The notes under the pieces: model-generated
What the model was told of the DNA's origin: nothing
Seen by the model: the letters and a program-made list of their open reading frames with translations, nothing else
Database searches by the model: none
Made by a program: the position numbers and the translations under genes
Assembly (NCBI GenBank): GCA_002842095.1
Contig: PHCB01000006.1
Coordinates: 147,501-193,719, forward strand
Direction of reading: 5' to 3'
From: a candidate division BRC1 bacterium HGW-BRC1-1
GTDB lineage: Bacteria; Sumerlaeota; Sumerlaeia; Sumerlaeales; Sumerlaeaceae
DNA: 46,219 bases
In this document: one piece after another, positions 34,014 through 43,169 of the stretch
How the letters are laid out: every line of letters begins with the position of its first letter
Position numbering within the stretch: the first letter of the stretch is position 1

Positions 34014-34268
34014 CTACTCCGGCAACGGTTTTTTCGCATCCGCGCCGCCGGGGAGGGATGCGGATTTTTTCTGCCAGTCGATCCGATACAGCGGGCACGC
34101 CCGCTCGGACATGGCGTCTTTCTTGTGCGGATGGCTGCACAGGCATTTCGTCGCGTCGCGCTCGTATGCCCGCTCGTAATAAATACAATCGGACAGTCGG
34201 CATGGCACCACCAGGGGCGTGCGCGACTTCTCGGCCTGTACGTACTTATCGCTTTTGTTTAATCGCAT
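34014..34268 (-). CDS. Small Cys/His-rich protein, unknown
   Basis: An 84-residue soluble protein with Cys residues in the order C-x4-C...C-x-C...H...C (CRLSDC; KCLCSHPH; ACPLY), a plausible Zn or Fe-S site. No signal peptide. It lies 48 nt after serS and 97 nt before pyrC on the same strand, and its frame is intact with a start at 34268. No family is recognised. Confidence 0.6.
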   Translation of the reverse strand: MRLNKSDKYVQAEKSRTPLVVPCRLSDCIYYERAYERDATKCLCSHPHKKDAMSERACPLYRIDWQKKSASLPGGADAKKPLPE

Positions 34269-34316
34269 GACGCTACCTACTACTTATCCAATCGCCGCCG
34301 ATTCGCACCGCACCGG

Positions 34317-35582
34317 TCAGATCGCGTCGGACCCCATGAAACCGCGCAACGCTTCCGGCACACGGATCGATCCATCGGCCTGTTGGTAGCCCTCCAGCAC
34401 CGCGATCATGGTGCGCGGCAGGGCCAGACCGCTGCCGTTCAGCGTGTGCACAAATTCCGGTTTGGCCTTTGCCTCGCGCCGGAAACGCATGTTCATGCGC
34501 CGCGCCTGATAGTCGGTGAAGTTGGAACACGACGACACTTCGAGGTAGCGATCCATCCCCGGAGCCCACACCTCCAAATCAAACTGCCGCGAGTTGCTGA
34601 AGCCCAGATCGCCCGAGCAGATTTCCACCACGCGGTAATGCAACCCCAGCGCCTGCAGCACATCTTCGGCCTGTTGCAGGAGGATGTCGAGTTGCTCGTA
34701 GGATTCCTCGGGGCGCACCACCTTCACCATTTCAACCTTGTCGAACTGGTGAATGCGCGTGATGCCGCGATTCTCGCGACCAGCTGCGCCGGCCTCCCGG
34801 CGGAAGCACGGTGTGTGGCAAACGAGATTCAGGGGCAGATCGGCCCCGTTCAGAATTTCTTCCCGGTTGAGATTCGTCACCGGCACCTCGGCCGTGGGGA
34901 TGAGGAACAAGTCGTCCTCCGAAACCCGGTACGCCTGATCTTCGAACTTGGGCAACTGGCCCGTGCCGGTCATGGCGTCGCGCGTCACCAGAAACGGCGT
35001 CTGCACCTCGCGGTAACCGTGGCGGTCGACGTGCATATCCAGCATGAAATTGATGAGCCCGCGTTGCAGCTTTGCGCCCGCGCCCGCGTAGACGATGAAC
35101 CCCGAGCCGGAAACCCTCGCGCCCTGGTCGAAGCGGATGAACCCGCGTTCCTCGCCGATTTCCCAATGGGGACGCGGCGTGAAATCGAACGTCGGTTTCT
35201 CGCCCCAGTGGCGCACCACACGGTTGTCTTCCTCACCCGCGCCCTCGGGCACACTCTCGTGGGGAAGATTGGGCACACACAGCAGCGACTGACGCAACTC
35301 GGCGTCGATGGCGTCGGCCTTCTCATCCAGCCCCTTGATCTCCTCGCCGATCTGCCGCACACGCTCCTTCAGGTCATCTGCGTTTTCGCGCGCCTTGAGC
35401 AGTTTGCCAACTTCCGCCGACAGCGTGTTGCGCTCGGACTTCAACTCGTCGGCCCGGGTCAGCGTACTGCGCCGCTGCGTGTCCAGGGCGAGAATGGCAT
35501 CCACGTCTGCTTCCACGCGTTTCAATGCCGTCCCCTTCTTCACCAGATCGGGGTTGTCGCGAATCACACGAATATCGAGCAT
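34317..35582 (-). CDS. serS: Seryl-tRNA synthetase
   Basis: A 421-residue class II synthetase. The N-terminal coiled-coil arm (about 28-105) includes LDTQRRSTLTRADELKSERN and binds the tRNA-Ser variable arm. The catalytic core has motif 2 FRREAGAAGRENRGI and motif 3 GSGLALPRTMIAVLEGYQQ. Start 35582 (MLDIRVIRDNPD) is typical of the family; longer frames add foreign residues. It leads the serS/small protein/pyrC group and is divergent from cdaA (169 bp between). Confidence 0.96.
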   Translation of the reverse strand: MLDIRVIRDNPDLVKKGTALKRVEADVDAILALDTQRRSTLTRADELKSERNTLSAEVGKLLKARENADDLKERVRQIGEEIKGLDEKADAIDAELRQSLLCVPNLPHESVPEGAGEEDNRVVRHWGEKPTFDFTPRPHWEIGEERGFIRFDQGARVSGSGFIVYAGAGAKLQRGLINFMLDMHVDRHGYREVQTPFLVTRDAMTGTGQLPKFEDQAYRVSEDDLFLIPTAEVPVTNLNREEILNGADLPLNLVCHTPCFRREAGAAGRENRGITRIHQFDKVEMVKVVRPEESYEQLDILLQQAEDVLQALGLHYRVVEICSGDLGFSNSRQFDLEVWAPGMDRYLEVSSCSNFTDYQARRMNMRFRREAKAKPEFVHTLNGSGLALPRTMIAVLEGYQQADGSIRVPEALRGFMGSDAI

Positions 35583-35751
35583 TTTGTCCGGGCCTGTAAC
35601 TTTCTGCGGAGCGCGAACCCCGCCACACATTTTAAATAGCGACGATTCGTTCCGCCGAACCGCGTGTCAAGCCTGCCCTGCGCGTGGCTCTTTCGCCCAC
35701 CATCCAATCCTCCCTTGCATCCCGACCCGCCTTTGCCCACATTACGATTCC

Positions 35752-36564
35752 ATGTTCGAGATCGCCCGATTCCTGCGCACCATCAATCTGACCGACGTTG
35801 CCGACATCACCATCGTCGCGATGATCGTCTTTGCCCTGCTCATGGTTCTGCGCGAGACCCGCTCGCCAGCCGCCATGAAGGGTCTGGTGGGGCTGGCCGT
35901 GGTTGGGTTTTTGCTCTATGCCGTGGCGCGCACCTTCAACTTTCTCACCACCACGTTGCTGCTGGAGCAATTCTGGGTGGTGGGCGTGCTGGTGTTTCTG
36001 ATCGTGTTCCAGAACGAGTTGCGCAAAGCCCTCACGGATTTCGGACAGGTGCGCGTTTTCCGCCGGCTCTTTGCCCGCGGTGGCGAACACATCGATGAAA
36101 TTCTGAAGGCCGTGCGGGTTCTCTCGCGTCAAAAAACCGGAGCGATCATCTGTATCGAACAGCGCAACCCCCTGAAGGCCATCGCGGAAACGGGCACCGT
36201 GCTCGATTGTCACATCTCTGAGGAACTGCTGCGCACCATTTTCATCACGTACTCGCCCCTGCACGATGGTGCCGTGGTGGTGCGGGGCGACCGCCTCGCC
36301 TCCGCCGCCAGCATCCTGCCCCTTTCCGAAGCAACCAACCTGCCCAAAGAACTGGGCACCCGTCACCGCGCCGCCCTCGGCCTCAGCGAAATATCCGACG
36401 CCGCCGTCATCGTGGTGAGCGAGGAAACCGGCATTATCTCCCTCGCTGTGCGGGGCAAGCTCGAACGGCAACACACTCCCGAAACCCTGCGCGAGGCGTT
36501 GCTCGTGCTGATGGATGCAAAAAAACGTGAAAACGAACCCGACCCCACCAGCGAAGAAGTCTAG
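35752..36564 (+). CDS. cdaA: Diadenylate cyclase CdaA
   Basis: A 270-residue membrane enzyme that makes c-di-AMP from two ATP. Three N-terminal helices (about 16-34, 44-60, 70-88) precede the DAC domain, where DGA (172-174, in LHDGAVVV) and RHR (204-206, in GTRHRAALG) are intact. The start at 35752 is the one that gives the standard CdaA N-terminus. It overlaps the next gene, which encodes a YbbR/CdaR-like protein, as in many CdaA operons. c-di-AMP signalling in envelope and ion balance is thus expected in this organism. Confidence 0.95.
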   Translation: MFEIARFLRTINLTDVADITIVAMIVFALLMVLRETRSPAAMKGLVGLAVVGFLLYAVARTFNFLTTTLLLEQFWVVGVLVFLIVFQNELRKALTDFGQVRVFRRLFARGGEHIDEILKAVRVLSRQKTGAIICIEQRNPLKAIAETGTVLDCHISEELLRTIFITYSPLHDGAVVVRGDRLASAASILPLSEATNLPKELGTRHRAALGLSEISDAAVIVVSEETGIISLAVRGKLERQHTPETLREALLVLMDAKKRENEPDPTSEEV

Positions 36565-37627
36565 CAAAGCCCCGACGACCAGCGCCTTTCGCATGGCGCA
36601 TCTGCCCCGGAGCATATCACTCATTATGCTCTCGTTCGGCGTGGCCTTTGTTATGTGGATCTTCGCCAAGGCATCACAGACCGACGAAACGCGCATCAGC
36701 GTTCCCGTGTTGGTAACGCCCACCGATGACCGCGTGGACGTGCGCATCACGCCGGAAGCTGTACCGGTGACATTGCGCTACCCGCGCAGCGCCCAAGGCG
36801 AAATCAACAGCGAGAATTTTCACTTCGAGGTGGACGCCCGCGACCTTCGCGATGCTCTGTCCATCGATTGGAAAACAAAAACCCAGGCCCTCGGGCGCGA
36901 AAATCTGGTGATGAACCTGCCGCGCCGGGAACGCATCGACGTGCTGAAAGTGGGCACCCAGAGCAACAGCGTGGAAATCCAGATGCGCTGGAATGCCCAG
37001 CCGGCGACCGTGGAAGTGGATGTGACCGGCATCGACCGGTTGCCCGCAGGATTCCAACTGGTAACACCGGTGCTGGTGACCCCCCGCGAGGTGTTCGTGG
37101 CCGGCGACGCCGAGGCCTTCGCCAAAGCTCCCAAGGACCCCGACACCGGGCGCATTCGTCTCACTACGGGCCGTATCAACGTGGCGAATCGCTCCACACC
37201 CGGCGAGGAGCAGGTTACCATCAACGTGCCCCAAGGGCTGGAAATTGTGCAGCCGGCGAGTGTCATCGCAACCGCCAATCTGGAAATTCAGGAAGTGCAA
37301 TCCGTACGCGAAATCCGCGGAGTCCCCCTCGCCTTTCAGGCGCTATCATCCGATACGGTACGCATGGAGTACAAAGAGAAAAACGCCGCCGTTACGGTGT
37401 ACGGCCCGCAGAGTTTGTTGCCGGAGCTGTCGCCGGCATCATTCGAAATCGTGCTTCAGCGACCAGCCGAGGAACTGCCCAACACCGAGAAGGATGTACC
37501 CATCGAAGCGCGATTCGTGAACTCCATCCCTGAAGCCACCAGGGCGCGGCTGACCATTAAATCGATCGACCCGAAGAGTATAAAAGTAAAGTACCTCGCT
37601 GAGACGAAGAAGGAAAATATTAATTAG
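36515..37627 (+). CDS. YbbR-domain protein (CdaR-like)
   Basis: A 370-residue protein with one N-terminal helix (about 32-51, ISLIMLSFGVAFVMWIFAKA) and an extracytoplasmic part made of repeated YbbR-type beta domains (about 60-350), with blocks such as VPVLVTPTDDRVDVRI and VEVDVTGIDRLPAGFQL. CdaR regulates CdaA in Gram-positives. The 50-bp overlap with cdaA supports co-translation. The start is read as ATG at 36515; a GTG at 36527 is possible. Assigned by context and domain style. Confidence 0.82.
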   Translation: MQKNVKTNPTPPAKKSSKAPTTSAFRMAHLPRSISLIMLSFGVAFVMWIFAKASQTDETRISVPVLVTPTDDRVDVRITPEAVPVTLRYPRSAQGEINSENFHFEVDARDLRDALSIDWKTKTQALGRENLVMNLPRRERIDVLKVGTQSNSVEIQMRWNAQPATVEVDVTGIDRLPAGFQLVTPVLVTPREVFVAGDAEAFAKAPKDPDTGRIRLTTGRINVANRSTPGEEQVTINVPQGLEIVQPASVIATANLEIQEVQSVREIRGVPLAFQALSSDTVRMEYKEKNAAVTVYGPQSLLPELSPASFEIVLQRPAEELPNTEKDVPIEARFVNSIPEATRARLTIKSIDPKSIKVKYLAETKKENIN

Positions 37628-37632
37628 GGGGG

Positions 37633-37650
37633 ATGGGAAGGATGGGCCGG
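37633..37650 (+). repeat. Two 9-bp units ATGGGANNN-type
   Basis: Units ATGGGAAGG and ATGGGCCGG, next to a weak GCCG/CGGC hairpin with T6 that may end the cdaA-ybbR transcript. The same type makes larger arrays at 41250-41378. Confidence 0.55.
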
Positions 37651-37726
37651 CGCTCCTGCGGCTTTTTTGCGGTTCGTGCCGAATGCACATCGCGGTTGGT
37701 GGTTTGCCCGTTATGAAGCCATCATC

Positions 37727-38500
37727 ATGCCCAAACTTTGTGTGAACATTGACCATGTGGCCACGTTGCGCGAGGCGCGACGAGCCAACGAGCCCGACCC
37801 CGCAGCTGCGGTGGTTCTGGCCCAGTTAGGTGGTGCCCAGGGCATCACCGCCCACCTGCGCGAAGACCGCCGCCACGTTAACGACGACGACATCCGGCGC
37901 ATATTTGAAATCGTGCGCACGCGCTTCAATCTGGAAATGGCACCCACCGACGAGATGCTCGGCATCGCCGAAAATCTGCGTCCTCCCATGGCGACTTTCG
38001 TCCCGGAGAAACGCACCGAGGTGACCACCGAAGGAGGCCTTGACGTCGTCGCCGCCCTTGCCCGCCTCACCGAAGCCACGCGCCGCCTGCAAGCAGCCGG
38101 CATCGCCGTGAGTCATTTTATCGACCCCACCCCCGCGCAGATCGACGCGGTACGGGCGGCCGGCGCCGATATCGTAGAACTGCACACGGGCCCATACGCC
38201 AACGCCACCACGCCCTCAGCGCGCACCGAACAACTCACCATTTTGGAAAACGCCGCCGCCCACGCCAAGGCCGCCGGACTGCAACTAAACGCAGGCCACG
38301 GTCTCACGCTTCGCAACGTACTTCCGGTAGCGGCGCTACCCTCCATGTGCGAAATGCACATCGGCCATTCCATTATTTCTGCCGCAGTAATGGTCGGCAT
38401 GCAACGTGCCGTGGCTGACATGGCCGCCGCCGTGGCCCGCGGGGCCGAACTTGGCCGCCACTATTCCCCCGGCGAAATCCTGCATCTGTTCACGCCGTGA
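37727..38500 (+). CDS. pdxJ: Pyridoxine 5'-phosphate synthase
   Basis: PdxJ joins 1-deoxyxylulose phosphate and aminoacetone phosphate to form pyridoxine 5'-phosphate (DXP-dependent vitamin B6 route). The 257-residue TIM-barrel protein has motifs LCVNIDHVATLREARR, GITAHLREDRRHV, NLEMAPTDEM, VPEKRTEVTTEGGLDV, and LNAGHGLTLRNV. The start at 37727 matches the family; the 20 extra residues of a longer frame do not. Its stop overlaps the next gene by 4 nt (GTGA). Confidence 0.95.
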   Translation: MPKLCVNIDHVATLREARRANEPDPAAAVVLAQLGGAQGITAHLREDRRHVNDDDIRRIFEIVRTRFNLEMAPTDEMLGIAENLRPPMATFVPEKRTEVTTEGGLDVVAALARLTEATRRLQAAGIAVSHFIDPTPAQIDAVRAAGADIVELHTGPYANATTPSARTEQLTILENAAAHAKAAGLQLNAGHGLTLRNVLPVAALPSMCEMHIGHSIISAAVMVGMQRAVADMAAAVARGAELGRHYSPGEILHLFTP

Positions 38501-39312
38501 CCGACGACAAAAATCTCCCCGTCGACGACGATCGCGTCGAGGTTCCTCCCCATGAGGATCCGCCACGACGCAAGCGCCCTCCCGCGTTCTATAAACAGAT
38601 CATCGCTTTCATCATTTTGCTCGTCTGCACAGGCGGATTGGCGGGCCTCGGAGCGGTGTTCATCTACTTCCGCATGGAGCGCCAGACCCGCAGCGCCATT
38701 CACAATGTGGTGGAGGAAGTGCCCAAACGCGACGTGGCCCTGGTGCTGGGTGCCAGCGTGCGCGGCAAGCGCCTGTCGGCCATGCTGGAGGACCGCGTCA
38801 ACCGCGCCGTTGACCTCTATAAAGCCGGCAAAGTTGGCAAGCTGCTCATGAGCGGCGACAATTCAAGCGAGTACTACGACGAAGCAACAGCCATGCGGCG
38901 CCACGCCATCAAACTCGGCGTGCCCCCGGATGACGTCGTGTGCGACTTCGCCGGCTTCCGCACGTTCGACTCCATCGTCCGCGCCCGCGAGTTGTGGGGG
39001 GTCGACTCCATGGTTATCGTCACCCAGGCGTTCCACCTGCCACGCTCCATTTATCTGGCGCGCCGCCTGGGGATTGACGCCCACGGGTTTATCGCTGATT
39101 CACGACCCTACCTGCGGGCGAGTCTGAGAAAAGCCGAAACCCGCGAGATAGCCGCACGCATCGCCGCCTGGCTCGACGTCAACATCCTCGGAACCCAGCC
39201 CCACTTCCTCGGCCGCCGCGAAAGCCTGTCGGGCCTGGAACAGGAAGCCGAACAGCGGGGCATAACCAAGGAAGAGTTAATAAAGCGTAACGAGGACAAG
39301 GGCACGATCTGA
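38497..39312 (+). CDS. ElyC/SanA/YdcF-like DUF218 membrane protein
   Basis: A 271-residue protein: a cytoplasmic N-terminus rich in Asp and Pro, one helix (about 36-58), then a DUF218 domain (about 77-245) with DVALVLGASVRG, LLMSGDNSSEYYDEA and VTQAFHLPRSIYLARRLG. This fits SanA- and ElyC-type proteins that act on envelope integrity or lipid carriers. It starts with GTG at 38497, overlapping the pdxJ stop (GTGA). No co-factor site is apparent. The role in envelope maintenance is inferred from the family. Confidence 0.85.
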   Translation: MTDDKNLPVDDDRVEVPPHEDPPRRKRPPAFYKQIIAFIILLVCTGGLAGLGAVFIYFRMERQTRSAIHNVVEEVPKRDVALVLGASVRGKRLSAMLEDRVNRAVDLYKAGKVGKLLMSGDNSSEYYDEATAMRRHAIKLGVPPDDVVCDFAGFRTFDSIVRARELWGVDSMVIVTQAFHLPRSIYLARRLGIDAHGFIADSRPYLRASLRKAETREIAARIAAWLDVNILGTQPHFLGRRESLSGLEQEAEQRGITKEELIKRNEDKGTI

Positions 39313-39553
39313 GGTTTAAGGTTCTCTATTCTCAAATCCGCCTCGATTCGTTTTCCTCCCGCGGGGGCTTATTTGTCACCCGAATTTCATTTGACTGAAC
39401 AACCGCCCCCCGATACGCCTATTTCTTGATGCGGTTTGCTCACCCCCCCGGGTGTGCTCACCGGTATCAAAAGCGGAGCGTTTTGGGTCAAACAACCCAC
39501 TCGCACGCTTGAATCACTGTTCTTTGACATCCCGTCGGAGGTGACTTGCTCCC

Positions 39554-41128
39554 ATGCAAGGACCAATACTCTACCTGACGCTGGTACTCGACACCCTCAT
39601 TTGCCTCATCTTGGGGGCCGTGGCCATGCGTTTGTATTTAACCCACAAAGTGGGAGCACAACTCAGTTCCGCACAACAGTCTGCCCAACAGATTCTCGAT
39701 GACGTCCGGAAGGAAGCCGAAACAATCCGGAAGGAAGCCGATCTCGAGGCCAAGGAGCAGATCTTCCAGCGCACCAAGCAGATGGAAAAGGAAGCCCAGC
39801 GTAAGCGGTCGGAAGCCGACCGCATCGAGGGGCGTCTGCGCAACAAGGAGCGTACGCTTGATACGAAGATCGAAAGCTTCGAACGCAAAGAGAAAACGGT
39901 TGCCGATAAGGAGAAGTCCATCGACACCCGCCTTGAGCGCATCGAGAATCGCGAGAAGGGCCTCGCCCAGCAGGAGGAAGTGCTGCGGGTGAAGGCCGAA
40001 GAGATAAGCGGTTACACCGCGGAGGAAGCGAAACGTTACTTGCTCGAAAGCCTCGAGCAGGAAGCGCGTCACGACGCCGCCGCCGTGTTACGCCGGGTTG
40101 AAAACGAAACAAAAGAAATCGCCCAGCGCAAAGCCCGCCAAGTCATCACGCTCGCCATCCAGAAGTGCGCCACGGAACAGGTGACCGAAAGCACCTGTTC
40201 GGTGTTGACCATCCCTTCAGAGGACATGAAGGGCCGGATCATCGGCCGCGAGGGCCGCAACATCAGAGCTCTCGAAGCCGCAACCGGCGTCAACCTCATC
40301 GTGGACGACACTCCCGAGGCGATCGTCCTCTCGTGTTTCGACCCCCTGCGTCGCGAGATAGCCCGCCTGTCGCTCGAGAAACTTCTCGGCGATGGACGCA
40401 TCCATCCCGCTCGCATCGAGGACGTAGTGAAGAAAACGGAAAAAGAGCTTCTCGAACACCTCCGCCAGGAAGGCGAGCAGGTGGCTCTGGAACTCGGCAT
40501 CCCGGACCTTCACCCGGAACTCATCAAGCTGCTCGGACGCTTGAAATTCCGGACATCCTACGGGCAGAATATCCTGATGCACGTGCAAGAAGTGGCAAAC
40601 CTTTGCGCCACGCTGGCCGCCGAAGTGGGCGCCGACGTGACTCTCGCAAAGCGAGCCGGTCTCCTGCATGACATCGGCAAGGCGGTTACTCACGAGGTGG
40701 AAGGCACCCACGCCTTGATCGGAGCTGAATTGTGCAAACGTTACGGCGAAAGCGCCCCTGTGGTGCATGCCGTGGCTGCCCACCACAACGAAGAAGAACC
40801 TCGTACCCTGGTTGCCGTGCTTGTTCAGGCGGCCGATGCCCTGTCGGCATCGAGGCCGGGTGCCCGACGCGAAAGCCTGGAAAGCTACATTAAGCGACTG
40901 GAGAAGCTGGAAGAAATAGCCAACAGCTTCGCCGGCGTGGAAAAAACGTACGCTTTGCAAGCAGGTCGCGAACTACGCATCATGGTCGAACCCGAACGCA
41001 TCAACGACAACGAAGCAGCCGTCCTCGCGCGAGACATTACGAAGCGCATCGAGGCGGAAGTGCAGTACCCCGGTCAGATCAAAGTCACCGTCCTTCGCGA
41101 GAAACGGATTGTAGAATACGCGAAGTAA
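39554..41128 (+). CDS. rny: Ribonuclease Y
   Basis: A 524-residue endoribonuclease that starts mRNA decay at the membrane. An N-terminal helix (about 5-27), a long coiled coil (about 38-190, with KEAETIRKEADLEAKEQ), a KH domain with GRIIGREGRNIRALE, and an HD domain with LLHDIGKAVTHEVEG and HAVAAHHNEEE are all in order, and the length is standard. GGAGG lies 13 nt upstream of the ATG. A strong terminator follows. Rny rather than RNase E is known as the main decay enzyme in Firmicutes and several other phyla. Confidence 0.97.
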   Translation: MQGPILYLTLVLDTLICLILGAVAMRLYLTHKVGAQLSSAQQSAQQILDDVRKEAETIRKEADLEAKEQIFQRTKQMEKEAQRKRSEADRIEGRLRNKERTLDTKIESFERKEKTVADKEKSIDTRLERIENREKGLAQQEEVLRVKAEEISGYTAEEAKRYLLESLEQEARHDAAAVLRRVENETKEIAQRKARQVITLAIQKCATEQVTESTCSVLTIPSEDMKGRIIGREGRNIRALEAATGVNLIVDDTPEAIVLSCFDPLRREIARLSLEKLLGDGRIHPARIEDVVKKTEKELLEHLRQEGEQVALELGIPDLHPELIKLLGRLKFRTSYGQNILMHVQEVANLCATLAAEVGADVTLAKRAGLLHDIGKAVTHEVEGTHALIGAELCKRYGESAPVVHAVAAHHNEEEPRTLVAVLVQAADALSASRPGARRESLESYIKRLEKLEEIANSFAGVEKTYALQAGRELRIMVEPERINDNEAAVLARDITKRIEAEVQYPGQIKVTVLREKRIVEYAK

Positions 41129-41194
41129 TGGCGACGTAACCGCAACACCCTGAAACCCGAATAAGACAGCACCAACCGTTCTGACAACATCCCA

Positions 41195-41231
41195 ACGCCC
41201 CGGCAGGGCGAAAACCCCGCCGGGGCGTTTT
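41195..41231 (+). terminator. Rho-independent terminator after rny
   Basis: Stem ACGCCCCGGC/GCCGGGGCGT (41195-41204 with 41219-41228), with an inner GGG/CCC and four T. Confidence 0.88.
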
Positions 41232-41249
41232 GCGTTGGGGGAAAGGCTA

Positions 41250-41285
41250 ATGGGAGGAATGGGAAGGATGAGAAGGATGGGAGGA
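41250..41285 (+). repeat. Four tandem 9-bp units ATGGGAGGA-type
   Basis: The units are ATGGGAGGA, ATGGGAAGG, ATGAGAAGG and ATGGGAGGA. This is the purine-rich arm of an inverted pair with the 41307-41378 array. Confidence 0.85.
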
Positions 41286-41306
41286 ATGAAAACCCCAACC
41301 GACTGC

Positions 41307-41378
41307 CCCATAATTCCCATTCCTCCCATCATTCCCATATCTCCCATTTCCCCCATCCTTCCCATCCCTCCCATCTCC
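41307..41378 (-). repeat. Eight tandem 9-bp units CCCATNNNN (inverted arm)
   Basis: The units are CCCATAATT, CCCATTCCT, CCCATCATT, CCCATATCT, CCCATTTCC, CCCATCCTT, CCCATCCCT and CCCATCTCC. Between the arms is about 21 nt. Three similar units (TCCCATCCT, TCCCATGCT, TCCCAGCAC) lie at 46061-46087, after the last gene. Confidence 0.88.
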
Positions 41379-41428
41379 CCCAAACAATCCGGGAATTCCC
41401 AATTCCCGGCGTGGTTACATCTTCCGTG

Positions 41429-42112
41429 ATGAACATCGACCCCGAACAGATTCGCCTGCTGCTTCTCTGGTTTCCCGTTTTTCTGTTCTCCCTCACGCTC
41501 CACGAGTTCTCCCACGCCCTGCTGGCTCGCATGGGCGGCGATATGACCGCGACCTACAAGGGCCGCCTGACCCTCAACCCCATCCCCCACATGGATCCCG
41601 TGGGAACGGTCATCTTCCCCATTCTGGCGGGCCTCACCGGGCTGCCGCTTTTCGGCTGGGCCAAGCCCGTGCCCGTGAACGAGGTCAAGCTGCGCCATTC
41701 GCGCTGGACCGTCGCCGTCTCCCTCGCCGGGCCGTTTTCCAATATCTTCCTCGTCATCGTGTCGGCCCTCATCCTCAAGCTGCTGGTGATGACCCACGTC
41801 CTCGGGCCCGATCCCGACCTCGGTATCAACTCCTGGCAAACGGTCGTCTCCACCGTGCTTATGCTCTTCATCCTCACCAATGTGCTGCTGGCCATCTTCA
41901 ACCTGCTGCCCATTCCCCCGCTGGATGGCAGCCATGTGTTGCATTATTACCTTGTGCGGCGCAATCCGGCATTGTGGACTTCGTGGGAGTTTCTGAGACG
42001 TTACGGCATGATCATCCTTTGGGTGCTTGTGTTCATGACGCCCCTCAGAAACCTCCTCTCCGACGCGATTTACGGGATCGTCGGTTTCATACAAACCTGG
42101 GTGGTTAACTGA
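41429..42112 (+). CDS. Site-2 protease family (M50) membrane peptidase
   Basis: A 227-residue polytopic protein with the zinc motif HEFSH (in TLHEFSHALLARM) in the second helix and NLLPIPPLDGSH near residue 165, which supplies the Asp ligand. This is the small M50 group without PDZ domain. Start ATG at 41429 lacks a clear ribosome-binding site; a GTG at 41411 would add six residues. It is 7 nt upstream of trpS and probably in one operon with it. Substrate unknown; membrane-protein or signal-peptide remnants are typical. Confidence 0.87.
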   Translation: MNIDPEQIRLLLLWFPVFLFSLTLHEFSHALLARMGGDMTATYKGRLTLNPIPHMDPVGTVIFPILAGLTGLPLFGWAKPVPVNEVKLRHSRWTVAVSLAGPFSNIFLVIVSALILKLLVMTHVLGPDPDLGINSWQTVVSTVLMLFILTNVLLAIFNLLPIPPLDGSHVLHYYLVRRNPALWTSWEFLRRYGMIILWVLVFMTPLRNLLSDAIYGIVGFIQTWVVN

Positions 42113-42119
42113 CATCAGC

Positions 42120-43169
42120 ATGACGAATCGAATTCTCAGCGGCATGCGGCCCACCGGCCGCCTTCAACTCGGCAACTACGTGGGCGCCCTGAAAAACTGG
42201 GTGCACCTGCAAGACGAATACGACTGCTTCTTCATGATCGCCGACTGGCACGCGCTGACCAGCAACTACGCCGACCCCGGCGACATGCGCCGCAACATGC
42301 GCGCCGTGCTGCTCGACTGGCTCGCCTCGGGCATCGACCCCGAGCGCTCGACCATCTTCGTGCAGAGCCTCGTGAAAGAACACGCCGAACTGAATCTGCT
42401 GCTGGGCATGTTCACCCCGCTGGCGTGGCTGGAACGCTGCCCCACGTACAAGGACCAGATCACCCAGCTCGCCAACAAGGAAATCGAAACCCACGGTTTC
42501 CTCGGCTACCCGGTGCTCATGGCTGCGGATATCATTCTCTACCGGGCGAACTTCGTGCCCGTGGGCGAGGACCAACTGCCCCACCTCGAAATCGCCCGCG
42601 AGATAGCACGCCGCGTGAACTTTTTTCACGGAGGCCCCATCGAAACCGGCACGAACCTCCCCACGCGCCCCATCTTCCCCGAGCCCGAGCCACTGCTGAG
42701 CGCGATTCCCCGCCTGGCCGGCCTCGACGGTCGCAAGATGAGCAAGAGCTACGACAACGCCATCTACCTCGACGACACCGCCGAAACCGTGCAGACCAAA
42801 GCGCGCAGCATGATGACCGACCCCGCCCGGGTGCGCCGCACCGATCCCGGCAACCCCGACATCTGCCCGGTGTTCAGCTACCACAAACTTTTCAGTTCGC
42901 CCGAGATCGTGGCGGAAGTGGACCGCGACTGCCGTACCGCCGCCATCGGCTGCATCGACTGCAAGAAGCTTCTGGCGAACTCCCTCAACACGCTGCTCGA
43001 CCCCATGCGCGAACGCCGCGCGGTGCTGGAAAACGACACCCCGCGCCTGACCGAAATCCTCGAAGCCGGCAACGCCCGGGCCCGCGAGGAAGCGGAGCGC
43101 ACCATGGGCGTCTTGCGCGAGCGCCTCAGTCTGCCCGCCTCGGCCCGCGACGCCGTCAACGCCTCATGA
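42120..43169 (+). CDS. trpS: Tryptophanyl-tRNA synthetase
   Basis: A 349-residue class I synthetase. The HIGH-like motif is PTGRLQLGNYVGAL, and the second signature is KMSKS (in GLDGRKMSKSYDN). The set also includes ADIILYRANFVPVGEDQ and the substrate pocket motif SGMRPTG. The stop overlaps the scpA start by 4 nt (ATGA), so the two are translated in coupling. Confidence 0.96.
   Translation: MTNRILSGMRPTGRLQLGNYVGALKNWVHLQDEYDCFFMIADWHALTSNYADPGDMRRNMRAVLLDWLASGIDPERSTIFVQSLVKEHAELNLLLGMFTPLAWLERCPTYKDQITQLANKEIETHGFLGYPVLMAADIILYRANFVPVGEDQLPHLEIAREIARRVNFFHGGPIETGTNLPTRPIFPEPEPLLSAIPRLAGLDGRKMSKSYDNAIYLDDTAETVQTKARSMMTDPARVRRTDPGNPDICPVFSYHKLFSSPEIVAEVDRDCRTAAIGCIDCKKLLANSLNTLLDPMRERRAVLENDTPRLTEILEAGNARAREEAERTMGVLRERLSLPASARDAVNAS

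Noticed and set aside
35308-35751. Longer N-terminus for CdaA
   Set aside because: The extra residues are antisense to serS. The ATG at 35752 gives the standard CdaA start.
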